Source: Flavobacteriales bacterium (lineage in GTDB: Bacteria > Bacteroidota > Bacteroidia > UBA10329). From it: a stretch of DNA of 7,045 bases. Positions 1 to 6,680 of this stretch are shown in pieces (within the stretch, counting starts at the first letter, position 1; each line of letters starts with the position of its first letter). The notes under the pieces were generated by a model. It had not been told where the DNA came from and ran no database searches. It saw only the letters and a program-made list of their open reading frames with translations. The stretch covers positions 1-7,045 of the forward strand of contig JACJZQ010000032.1 in NCBI GenBank assembly GCA_020635495.1, written 5' to 3'. Both the position numbers and the translations under genes were made by a program.

Positions 1-1479
1 TCTGATCTCAGCCGCCAAGTAATCGCCAACCGTGTAAGGAAGCACGAAATATCCATCCGCCAAACCTTGCATCAAAGCCGAAGCACCCAATCGGTTTGCA
101 CCGTGATCGGAGAAGTTCGCTTCACCAGCTGCATAGCAACCAGGAATGGTTGTCATCAAGTTGTAATCGACCCAAATACCGCCCATTGTGTAGTGAACCG
201 CAGGATAGATCATCATTGGCGTTTTGTACGGGTTCTGGTCCACGATCTTCTCGTACATCTGGAAGAGGTTTCCGTACTTGGCCTCAACTACTTTCTCGCC
301 CAACTCACGGATTTGCGCTTCGGTTGGGTTATGAAGTCCTTGAAGGTGCGCTTCGGTTTTTCCGTAACGCATGATGGCTGAACTGAAATCCAGATAAACG
401 GCCTCGCCTGTAGCATTCACTCCGAAACCTGCATCGCAACGCTCTTTCGCTGCACGAGAAGCCACATCACGCGGAACGAGGTTACCGAATGCTGGGTAAC
501 GTCTCTCCAAGTAATAATCGCGGTCTTCTTCTTTGATCTCCGTTGGCTTCAACTTGCCTTCGCGGATGGCTTTCACATCCTCCAATTTCTTCGGAACCCA
601 GATTCGACCATCGTTCCGCAACGACTCTGACATCAACGTCAGTTTCGATTGGTGGTCTCCCGAACGTGGAATACACGTTGGATGAATCTGCGTGTAGCAA
701 GGGTTTGCGAAGTATGCGCCCTTCTTGTGAATCTTCCACGAAGCGGTCACGTTCGATCCCATTGCGTTTGTACTCAGGAAGAACACGTTTCCGTAACCTC
801 CGCTGGCAATGATAACCGCATGAGCCGAATGTCTTTCAATCTCACCAGTAACTAGGTTTCTGGCAATGATTCCGCGGGCTTTTCCATCAACCACAACCAG
901 ATCCAACATTTCGTGGCGGTTGTACATCTGAATTTTGCCTTTGGCAATCTGGCGGTTCATAGCAGAATACGCTCCAAGAAGCAACTGCTGACCTGTCTGA
1001 CCTTTCGCGTAGAATGTTCTTGAAACCAAAACCCCACCGAATGAGCGGTTGTCCAACAGACCTCCGTACTCACGAGCAAACGGAACGCCTTGCGCCACAC
1101 ATTGGTCAATGATGTTGGCCGAAACTTCCGCCAAGCGATAAACATTCGCTTCACGAGCACGGTAGTCGCCACCCTTTACCGTGTCGTAGAACAAGCGGTA
1201 AGTCGAATCGCCATCATTCTGATAGTTCTTCGCAGCGTTGATACCACCTTGAGCCGCAATAGAGTGCGCTCTTCGTGGGCTATCCTGATAACAGAAAGCT
1301 TTGACGTTGTAGCCCAACTCGGCTAGTGAAGCAGAGGCAGAACCTCCCGCCAAACCTGTTCCCACAACGATAATATCGATGTGGCGCTTGTTGGCAGGGT
1401 TTACAAGGTTAATGTGGTTCTTGTGGTTGGTCCATTTTTCTGCGATAGGACCTTCAGGTATCTTGGCATCCAATGACAT
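1..1479 (-). CDS. sdhA: Succinate dehydrogenase/fumarate reductase flavoprotein subunit, C-terminus cut by window edge
   Basis: This is the catalytic flavoprotein of complex II, which oxidises succinate to fumarate and passes electrons through FAD to the iron-sulfur subunit. The reading frame is open from the ATG at 1479 to base 1, giving 493 residues. Bacteroidota homologues are usually about 640-670 long, so the C-terminal quarter lies outside. Visible motifs are the dinucleotide-binding loop GTGLAG (residues 40-45), the covalent-FAD histidine His72 in RRAHSIAAQGG, the active-site HPTC (266-269), and PRDVASRA (336-343), whose Arg337 matches the proton-shuttle arginine of the family. HYTMGG and GANRLGASAL follow near the left edge. 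About 39 residues precede the FAD loop, as is usual in this phylum. The start lies 12 bases after the sdhC stop, with no clear Shine-Dalgarno sequence. The order sdhC-sdhA suggests sdhB comes next. Identity is very secure; the succinate direction rather than fumarate reduction is inferred from the aerobic-type context. Confidence 0.97.
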   Translation of the reverse strand, partial: MSLDAKIPEGPIAEKWTNHKNHINLVNPANKRHIDIIVVGTGLAGGSASASLAELGYNVKAFCYQDSPRRAHSIAAQGGINAAKNYQNDGDSTYRLFYDTVKGGDYRAREANVYRLAEVSANIIDQCVAQGVPFAREYGGLLDNRSFGGVLVSRTFYAKGQTGQQLLLGAYSAMNRQIAKGKIQMYNRHEMLDLVVVDGKARGIIARNLVTGEIERHSAHAVIIASGGYGNVFFLSTNAMGSNVTASWKIHKKGAYFANPCYTQIHPTCIPRSGDHQSKLTLMSESLRNDGRIWVPKKLEDVKAIREGKLKPTEIKEEDRDYYLERRYPAFGNLVPRDVASRAAKERCDAGFGVNATGEAVYLDFSSAIMRYGKTEAHLQGLHNPTEAQIRELGEKVVEAKYGNLFQMYEKIVDQNPYKTPMMIYPAVHYTMGGIWVDYNLMTTIPGCYAAGEANFSDHGANRLGASALMQGLADGYFVLPYTVGDYLAAEIR

Positions 1480-1491
1480 GGGCGTAAGATT

Positions 1492-2160
1492 TTATGATTG
1501 TGTCATGAAGTGATAAACCGCAACGATGATGAATCCGAGCGGTACCACAACAGCATAAATGTTCGACAATTGCTTGATTGCTGGCGTGTATTTCTTGTGG
1601 TTGAAACCAACCGACTGGAAAGCCGACTGGAAACCGTGCATCAAGTGCAATGCAAGAAACACGAACGAAAGCACATAGATTCCAACACGAATCGGGTCGT
1701 GGAACTTGTGATGAAGTTCTTCCCAATATCTGTAACCTCCATCAGGAAGCATTCCAGACATATCTCCCTGAACGTACTTCACATTCAATTCCGGAATCCA
1801 GAAATCGTAGAAGTGAAGACCAAGGAAAAGCAACACCATGATTCCTGTGATGATCATATTACGGCTCATCCAAGATGAATTCTCAGAACCTTTGTTCATG
1901 GCGTACTTAACAGGACGCGCTGCACGGTTCTGTAACTCCAATCGCATTCCCATGGCCAAGTGGAAAATGACTCCAAAAGCCAAAATCGGTTGGAATAGGA
2001 ATTGAACAATCGGATTGGTTCCCATAAAATGGGATGCCGTATTAAAACCATCTTCACTCAATACGGAGATAAAGTTGATGGTCAGGTGTTGAAGAAGGAA
2101 GACGAGCAAGAAGAAACCCGACAGGGCCATTGCTATCTTTTTACCTACTGAACTGGACAT
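1492..2160 (-). CDS. sdhC: Succinate dehydrogenase cytochrome b subunit (B-type, di-heme membrane anchor)
   Basis: This 222-residue protein is the single membrane anchor of a B-type complex II, which holds two b hemes and the quinone site. Five hydrophobic segments are visible at about residues 8-26, 51-72, 101-120, 157-178 and 200-218, the expected topology for this family (B. subtilis SdhC, Wolinella FrdC). Candidate heme ligands are one histidine in each of the first four helices: His25, His67, His116, and His172 or His175. His175, in the HG pair of LHLMHGFQSAFQ, fits the known ligand position best. A separate SdhD is not expected in this type. The gene is first in the operon and lies 12 bases ahead of sdhA. 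A promoter-like TACATTTG lies about 50 bases upstream of the start. The ATG at 2160 begins a short cytoplasmic N-terminus directly before helix 1. Menaquinone as electron acceptor is inferred from the phylum. Confidence 0.95.
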   Translation of the reverse strand: MSSSVGKKIAMALSGFFLLVFLLQHLTINFISVLSEDGFNTASHFMGTNPIVQFLFQPILAFGVIFHLAMGMRLELQNRAARPVKYAMNKGSENSSWMSRNMIITGIMVLLFLGLHFYDFWIPELNVKYVQGDMSGMLPDGGYRYWEELHHKFHDPIRVGIYVLSFVFLALHLMHGFQSAFQSVGFNHKKYTPAIKQLSNIYAVVVPLGFIIVAVYHFMTQS

Positions 2161-2208
2161 TGACGTCTGATTTTGTGTTAAAACCTAGGAGGGTAGCGCA
2201 ATTGCTGG

Positions 2209-2243
2209 CAAATGTAATACCTGCGTCTTATTGCCTCCCCCAA
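2209..2243 (-). promoter_or_regulatory. Putative Bacteroidota-type promoter for sdhCA
   Basis: On the minus strand the octamer TACATTTG (2216 down to 2209) matches the Bacteroidota sigma-factor -7 consensus TAnnTTTG exactly. A TTG triplet at 2243-2241 could be the -33 element, but the 24-base spacer is longer than the usual 19-21, so that half is weak. Transcription would start near 2202 and give a leader of about 40 bases before the sdhC ATG. Confidence 0.6.
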
Positions 2244-2284
2244 GCCATTTATTTAGAAGCATTCTTAATAACACAGGTCGCGAA

Positions 2285-2315
2285 TTTGCTCTCGTTTGGG
2301 AATAACATACATTTG
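2285..2315 (+). promoter_or_regulatory. Putative Bacteroidota-type promoter for the pepP operon
   Basis: TTTG at 2285-2288 is followed after 19 bases by TACATTTG at 2308-2315. This is a full match in sequence and spacing to the Bacteroidota promoter pattern (TTTG, 19-21 bases, TAnnTTTG). The predicted start of transcription, near 2322, leaves a very short leader of about ten bases before the ATG at 2333. That agrees with the lack of a Shine-Dalgarno sequence there. Confidence 0.72.
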
Positions 2316-2332
2316 GGCAACAAGTTCAAATT

Positions 2333-3622
2333 ATGAGATACGACCGAATAGACAACGAACTTTTCATCAATAATCGGAAACGATTTGTTGAAGGAATTGT
2401 GCCACAGAGCGTGGCGGTTTTCAATAGTAATGATGTGATGCCTACCAATGCGGACGGCACCATGAAATTCAAGCAGAACAGCGACCTATTTTACTTGACT
2501 GGCGTTGATCAGGAAGAATCGATCCTGGTTCTCGCTCCAAATGCTCGTGACGAACATCATCGCGAAGTCCTTTTTCTGAAGGAAACCAATGAGACCATTG
2601 CCATCTGGGAAGGCGCGAAGCTGACCATAGATCAGGCACAGCAGGTTTCGGGTATTCAGACAATCTATTGGTTGAAAGATTTTAATCGGGTATTCAATAT
2701 GCTTGTAAATGAAGCTTCTCACATTTACCTGAACTCGAACGAACATGGTCGTGCCACCATTGAAGTTGAAACGCGCGATGCCCGCTTTGTGAAATGGTGC
2801 ATGGAGAAATATCCATTGCACAAGTTCCGTAGGTGTGCGCCAGTGATGGAACGCATTCGTGCGGTGAAATCGAAGTTTGAAGTAATGCTTTTACAGGAAG
2901 CGTGTAACATCACGGAAAAGGGTTTCCGCAGACTTTTGGAATTCGTTAAGCCTGGTGTTCAGGAATATGAAATTGAAGCAGAATTATGGCACGAATTCAT
3001 CCGAAATCGCGCACAAGGTTTTGCGTACGAACCGATTATTGCTTCGGGAAGAAATTCTTGCGTGCTGCATTACATCGAAAACAGCAAACCATGTAAGGAT
3101 GGTGATGTGTTGCTCCTAGATATTGGCGCAGAATACGCCAATTACGATTCCGATTTGTCGCGCACCATCCCTGTAAATGGCAGATTCTCTCAACGCCAAA
3201 AAGATGTTTACAACGCGGTTTTGAGAGTTCAGAAGGCTGCGATTGAAATGCTTCGCCCGGGAACATTGCTGAAAGACTACCACAAAGAAGTTGGATTGTT
3301 GATGCAAAATGAGTTGGTAAAACTGAAGTTGATTGACAAGGCTGACATACAAAATCAGGACCCAAAATGGCCGGCATACAAAAAGTACTTCATGCATGGC
3401 ACCAGTCATTTCCTTGGGTTGGACACGCATGATGTAGGCAATTGGGATATTCCCATGCAAGAGGGAAATGTGTTCACCTGTGAACCTGGTATTTACATTT
3501 TGGAAGAAGAGATCGGTGTCCGAATTGAGGATGACATTCTCATTACCAAGAATGGTCCGCACAACCTGATGAAGAACATTCCGAAAGAGGTTGAGGAGAT
3601 TGAGGAGTTGATGAATTCTTAG
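2333..3622 (+). CDS. pepP: Xaa-Pro aminopeptidase (M24B metallopeptidase, PepP type)
   Basis: This 429-residue enzyme should remove N-terminal residues that precede proline, in the cytoplasm; there is no signal peptide. Residues 1 to about 140 form the aminopeptidase P N-terminal domain, and about 175-425 the pita-bread catalytic domain. All five dinuclear-metal ligands of E. coli PepP can be matched: Asp263 (LLLDIGAEY), Asp274 (YDSDLSRT), His359 (HGTSHFLGLDTHDVG), Glu384 (FTCEPGIY) and Glu399 (GVRIEDD). The accessory histidines His246 (LHYIEN), His355 and His366 are also present. Length is close to the 441 residues of the E. coli enzyme, so the gene looks complete and active. It is first in a rightward unit, with a well-formed promoter 18 bases upstream and no clear ribosome-binding site. 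The next gene starts 6 bases after its stop. The family call is very secure; physiological peptides are not predictable from sequence. Confidence 0.96.
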   Translation: MRYDRIDNELFINNRKRFVEGIVPQSVAVFNSNDVMPTNADGTMKFKQNSDLFYLTGVDQEESILVLAPNARDEHHREVLFLKETNETIAIWEGAKLTIDQAQQVSGIQTIYWLKDFNRVFNMLVNEASHIYLNSNEHGRATIEVETRDARFVKWCMEKYPLHKFRRCAPVMERIRAVKSKFEVMLLQEACNITEKGFRRLLEFVKPGVQEYEIEAELWHEFIRNRAQGFAYEPIIASGRNSCVLHYIENSKPCKDGDVLLLDIGAEYANYDSDLSRTIPVNGRFSQRQKDVYNAVLRVQKAAIEMLRPGTLLKDYHKEVGLLMQNELVKLKLIDKADIQNQDPKWPAYKKYFMHGTSHFLGLDTHDVGNWDIPMQEGNVFTCEPGIYILEEEIGVRIEDDILITKNGPHNLMKNIPKEVEEIEELMNS

Positions 3623-3628
3623 TTTTCA

Positions 3629-3859
3629 ATGAAGATTTATTTAGCCGACAGCCACTCAGATGAAGACGGAGCTTTGGCAACCGAGGGTAAACTTGGAATA
3701 TTGCAAGTAACCAAAGAAGATGTTGCTCGATTAGCTAAGTTCTTTGCTGATGCCAGCAAGTATTTGGAAACAAACGATTACTGTCACTTGCAGTTTCGTG
3801 ACAGCTTTGACGATTGGAATAAGGGCGAACACATCGATATTGAAATTAATGTTGAGTAA
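3629..3859 (+). CDS. Small acidic protein of unknown function between pepP and an aminotransferase gene
   Basis: I do not recognise this 76-residue protein. It is strongly acidic (17 Asp/Glu against 8 Lys/Arg) and has neither a signal peptide nor a membrane segment, so it is probably a soluble cytoplasmic protein. The pattern suggests a small alpha/beta fold: a beta strand at the start (MKIYLAD), a helix around residues 29-45 (EDVARLAKFFADASKYL), then two strands around HLQFRD and HIDIEINVE joined by an acidic turn. There is one cysteine, Cys52. It lies 6 bases after the pepP stop, and its own stop codon touches the ATG of the next gene (TAAATG), so co-expression is very likely. The packing and the plausible amino-acid pattern argue that it is a real gene. 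An accessory or regulatory role for a neighbour is possible, but nothing in the sequence shows it. Confidence 0.82.
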   Translation: MKIYLADSHSDEDGALATEGKLGILQVTKEDVARLAKFFADASKYLETNDYCHLQFRDSFDDWNKGEHIDIEINVE

Positions 3860-4960
3860 ATGAATAGAAAACTATTGATGATTCCAGGGCCGATTGAATT
3901 CGACCCAAGTGTGATGGAGAAAATGGGTCAGCCGACCTTGAGTCATGTGGCACCAGCATTTATCGAATCTTTTGGCCGCGCCATTGAAATGATGCGTGAT
4001 GTTTGGTTGGCGCCAAGTGGACAGCCCTTCATCGTAGCTGGTTCTGGAACCTTGGCCATGGATATGGTGGGAGCGAATTTGATCGAGGCTGGCGATAATG
4101 TTCTGGTTGTCTCCACAGGGTACTTTGGAGAGCGCTATGCAGAATTGCTGACTCGCTATGGTGCGAACGTCACTTTCCTCCAATCAGAAGTTGGTGATGT
4201 CGTGCCTTACGAAACGGTAGAAGCTGAGCTCGCCTCTGGCAATTACAAACTGATGACCTTCACCCATGTTGATACCTCAACCGGTGTTTTGGTAGATGCC
4301 AAGAAAATGGGCGAACTCGCTCAGAAATACAACGTGCTAAGCATTTTGGATGGCGTTTGCTCCGTTGCTGGTGAAGAAATTAGGCAAGAAGAATGGGGAA
4401 TCGATGTGGTGGTTACCGCTTCGCAAAAAGCGGTTGGCGTTCCTCCAGGACTGGCGCTTTTGGTTGCCTCTGAAAAAGCCATGAACGTTTGGAAAAGTCG
4501 TAAAACTCCTGTGGGCAATTATTACTGCGATTGGAGTTTGTGGCTGCCAATTATGCAAGCATACGAAGCACGGAATCCTTCGTACTTCGCCACGCCACCT
4601 GTAAATCTCATTCAAGCTCTGGAAAGAAGCTTAGAATTGATTCTTGCAGAAGGGATGGATGCGCGTTTCGTGCGCCACAAGCGATTGGCGCAGAAGTTCA
4701 GGTACGAAATGCGTTCTCTTGGACTTTCCTTCATTCCAACATCGGAGGAAATCACTGCCAATACACTTTCGGCCACGTACTATCCTGAGGGTGTTAACGG
4801 TGGAGAGTTCCTAGGAAAGGTCGGAGAAAACGGAGTGGTTATCGCGGGTGGATTGCTACCATCACACAAAACTCAGTATTTCCGGGTCGGGCATATGGGA
4901 ATTGTAAGTGATGAGCATATTGACCGAACGGTCGGTGCCATCAAAAATGCATTGAAATAA
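3860..4960 (+). CDS. Class V PLP-dependent aminotransferase, alanine-glyoxylate/serine-pyruvate type
   Basis: This 366-residue enzyme should transfer an amino group between an amino acid such as alanine or serine and an oxo acid such as glyoxylate or pyruvate, using pyridoxal phosphate. The start MIPGPIEFDPSV is the typical family N-terminus. GSGTLAMD (61-68) forms the cofactor phosphate loop, and THVDTSTG (135-142) precedes LDGVCS, whose Asp164 should pair with the pyridine nitrogen. Lys190 in ASQKAVGVPPG is the Schiff-base lysine, and Arg342 in FRVGHMG matches the carboxylate-binding arginine of human AGT. TPPVN (245-249) is another family signature. Length is normal. The ATG directly follows the stop of the small upstream gene, suggesting translational coupling, and a strong hairpin follows the stop. 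Exact substrate is not settled: related enzymes include serine-glyoxylate and 2-aminoethylphosphonate transaminases, the latter less likely. The family call is very secure. Confidence 0.92.
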   Translation: MNRKLLMIPGPIEFDPSVMEKMGQPTLSHVAPAFIESFGRAIEMMRDVWLAPSGQPFIVAGSGTLAMDMVGANLIEAGDNVLVVSTGYFGERYAELLTRYGANVTFLQSEVGDVVPYETVEAELASGNYKLMTFTHVDTSTGVLVDAKKMGELAQKYNVLSILDGVCSVAGEEIRQEEWGIDVVVTASQKAVGVPPGLALLVASEKAMNVWKSRKTPVGNYYCDWSLWLPIMQAYEARNPSYFATPPVNLIQALERSLELILAEGMDARFVRHKRLAQKFRYEMRSLGLSFIPTSEEITANTLSATYYPEGVNGGEFLGKVGENGVVIAGGLLPSHKTQYFRVGHMGIVSDEHIDRTVGAIKNALK

Positions 4961-4992
4961 AAAAGGGCGGCCGATGGCCGCCCTTGCTTTTT
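4961..4992. terminator. Bidirectional intrinsic terminator between converging genes
   Basis: A perfect 10-bp stem (AAGGGCGGCC at 4963-4972 paired with 4976-4985) closes on the 3-base loop GAT. Rightward, it is followed after GC by five T at 4988-4992. Leftward, the minus strand gives a run of T from 4964 that continues TTTTTTATTT, which is the better U-tract. It fills most of the 43-bp gap between the aminotransferase stop (4960) and the stop of the converging gene (5004), so one hairpin can serve both. Confidence 0.9.
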
Positions 4993-5003
4993 GCAATCAA
5001 AAA

Positions 5004-6614
5004 TTACGACCCCTCGTTAAGTTCAATCTTGATCATCATATCCCGCTTATCCTTAATATAGGTCTCAAGCAAGAAGAGGTTGTCTGAAACGTCAAAAATC
5101 CTCGTAGTGTTGAATTGGTAGAGTTTCACACCCTGCAGGTCTCTGACATCAAGGATATTGTGCTTGTCGATTTCTCCCGTTTCGTCATCAACCATGTATG
5201 CGGTCAGGAAACCTCCAGCACCATCCTTATGTGGTTCCGGTGCCTTGGCAACTTTCAGATTGGCATTTTTCACGTTATCTAAGAAGAGAACGTAGTGCCC
5301 GTTTTTACCTCTGATGTACTTCACGCCCATTCCTCCGCGACCAGCTGTTCCGGCTTGGTTCTTGGGCAACTTCTTCATCCAACGCACAGTTCCGTCTGGA
5401 TTCAGCTTAGTAGCTACAACATTGGAGAAATGATAAACGGTCTGTTGCTTCGGTCCGTAGAATTCGTTTCGAACATAGGAGCGTTCGCCAAGAATGAACA
5501 CGCTTCCGTCCTTTTCAACTTTGAACTCCAACAATTTCAAATCGGGAATTCCCGCTTTACCTTCCTTCTCGCGTTGATCATTCTTATCCTTCTCGCGATC
5601 TGTACGGTACTCATTGATAAAGTCTATGTCGAATTCAATATCCCGAGCATCAGCCACCTCTCCAGAAGGTGTCAGCTTGAAATAGTAAATACCATTGGTA
5701 TTAAAGACCAAAGCACCTCCACCGAAACCGAACTTGAATTCAATTCCAGTGGCGTAATAAGCGACACAGGCAATATTTCCCTTATCATCCTCAACCATGT
5801 CGAACTTCTGAAAAACAAGGTCTTTGTTTATGTCCAATGGCTTGGTCTTAAAGTCGTTTGCAGTGATGGTGAAAAGCTCAACCTGCTTTGAGTCTCTCAC
5901 CAACGCCAGCATGTAGGCAGTACCATCGCTTGTAACCGTGTAGGCCAGGTTGTTCATCTCCTTCTCGGTGTAAGGCATCTTCTGCTCCTTGCCCCACAGC
6001 TTGTTCAGCTTATTGTCGAAAACGTAGAATCCAAGTTCATCATAGCTTTCTGAGTCCTTTCTGGTAAGGGGCTTCAGACGATAACGAATCAAAAACTTTG
6101 AACCATCGAAAGATGGGATCACCTCGAACTTGTTGCCTCCAACAAACCCAAAACCGAACATAGGCTGAGCGCCCAGTGCTGCTGGTGGTGCGGTCACCTC
6201 TCTGTCAGTAGTGAAAAGTGTTGTCAATTCACCCATCGATAGGTCATCTGGATTAATCTCCCTTGCCGAAACAGTGAAGGTTCTTGTCTTCTTGTCGAAA
6301 GCCTCAGAGATATAGTAAAGGTGCCCTTCTACTTGAAGGATCTCCTGCTCTTTTGAGTACTTTGGGAAGTCCGCGTGGACCTTTCTGTCGACCTCTCTTT
6401 TTGTGCCAACATCAAACTTCTGAAGGGTAACAACTCCGCTTCTGGTTTTTACTGCAAGGCTTTGGTCGTTGCCAATGCCGAAATACTTCTTGCTTCCTGC
6501 ATCTACAACCTCATAGGGTGATGTACGTGAGACCTTGAAGTTGTCGGATAATTTCTGCGCTGTCAGAAAACCTGGTAACAGCAGTACCAGGCCAATGGTA
6601 AAAAGTTGTTTCAT
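5004..6614 (-). CDS. Secreted propeller-like protein of unknown function
   Basis: This 536-residue protein starts with a clear signal peptide: Lys2, a hydrophobic core (residues 4-17) and a likely cut after Ala19 (FLTA-Q), so it is exported to the periplasm or beyond. The mature part is rich in short beta strands separated by Asp/Gly turns (for example DNKLNKLWGKE, TSDGTAYML, KLTPSGEV, EKDGSVFILGE, KLNPDGTVRWMKKL), the look of a beta-propeller with repeated blades. No catalytic motif or lipoprotein cysteine is visible. A highly charged stretch at about 334-353 is probably an exposed loop. Two similar Phe/Gly-rich segments occur at 152-160 and 293-300. Uncharacterised proteins of this general style are common in Bacteroidota; no specific function can be assigned. 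The ATG at 6614 is favoured because the signal peptide begins exactly there. It converges on the aminotransferase gene and is probably transcribed alone or with the gene at its right. Confidence 0.9.
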   Translation of the reverse strand: MKQLFTIGLVLLLPGFLTAQKLSDNFKVSRTSPYEVVDAGSKKYFGIGNDQSLAVKTRSGVVTLQKFDVGTKREVDRKVHADFPKYSKEQEILQVEGHLYYISEAFDKKTRTFTVSAREINPDDLSMGELTTLFTTDREVTAPPAALGAQPMFGFGFVGGNKFEVIPSFDGSKFLIRYRLKPLTRKDSESYDELGFYVFDNKLNKLWGKEQKMPYTEKEMNNLAYTVTSDGTAYMLALVRDSKQVELFTITANDFKTKPLDINKDLVFQKFDMVEDDKGNIACVAYYATGIEFKFGFGGGALVFNTNGIYYFKLTPSGEVADARDIEFDIDFINEYRTDREKDKNDQREKEGKAGIPDLKLLEFKVEKDGSVFILGERSYVRNEFYGPKQQTVYHFSNVVATKLNPDGTVRWMKKLPKNQAGTAGRGGMGVKYIRGKNGHYVLFLDNVKNANLKVAKAPEPHKDGAGGFLTAYMVDDETGEIDKHNILDVRDLQGVKLYQFNTTRIFDVSDNLFLLETYIKDKRDMMIKIELNEGS

Positions 6615-6642
6615 GATATTGACGGTTAAGATTGGTAGTTGA

Positions 6643-6650
6643 CAATAATA
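6643..6650 (-). promoter_or_regulatory. Weak candidate -7 element upstream of the secreted protein gene
   Basis: On the minus strand TATTATTG differs from the Bacteroidota -7 pattern TAnnTTTG at one position. It lies about 28 bases upstream of the ATG at 6614, and no good -33 TTG is found at the right distance. It is a guess that the gene has its own promoter here rather than reading through from the gene at its right. Confidence 0.25.
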
Positions 6651-6665
6651 CAGAATAGCACAGTG

Positions 6666-6679
6666 CTTCCGGCCTGAAG
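6666..6679. repeat. Near-perfect 14-bp palindrome in the intergenic gap
   Basis: CTTCCGGCCTGAAG reads nearly the same on both strands: the CTTC/GAAG arms and the GGCC centre match, with one mismatched pair between them. It is separated by a single base from the TTGAT-N4-ATCAA palindrome at its right. It could be an operator half of a composite site or a weak hairpin. No T-run follows on either strand, so it is not a convincing terminator. Confidence 0.4.
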
Positions 6680-6680
6680 G

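Noticed and set aside
1454..1726. A 90-codon minus-strand frame across the sdhC-sdhA junction.
   Set aside because: It overlaps the end of sdhC and the start of sdhA in another frame, and its Cys/His/Arg-rich translation looks like noise.
1498..1878. A 126-codon open frame on the plus strand.
   Set aside because: It is antisense to sdhC, whose membrane helices and histidines are unmistakable; its own translation is rich in His/Arg and resembles no protein.
2184..2189. CCTAGG palindrome next to GAGGG in the sdhC leader.
   Set aside because: A six-base palindrome is common by chance, and the purine run is on the strand opposite to sdhC translation, so it is not a ribosome-binding site.
2130..2336. 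A 68-codon plus-strand frame spanning the sdhC-pepP gap.
   Set aside because: It overlaps the sdhC start and both predicted promoters, and no plus-strand promoter precedes it; the gap is better explained as regulatory.
3116..3562. A 148-codon open frame on the minus strand.
   Set aside because: It is antisense to the catalytic domain of pepP, where all metal ligands are intact in the plus-strand frame.
5295..5891. A 198-codon open frame on the plus strand.
   Set aside because: It lies wholly antisense to the well-supported 536-residue secreted protein gene, has no promoter or coherent protein pattern, and looks like a chance frame.
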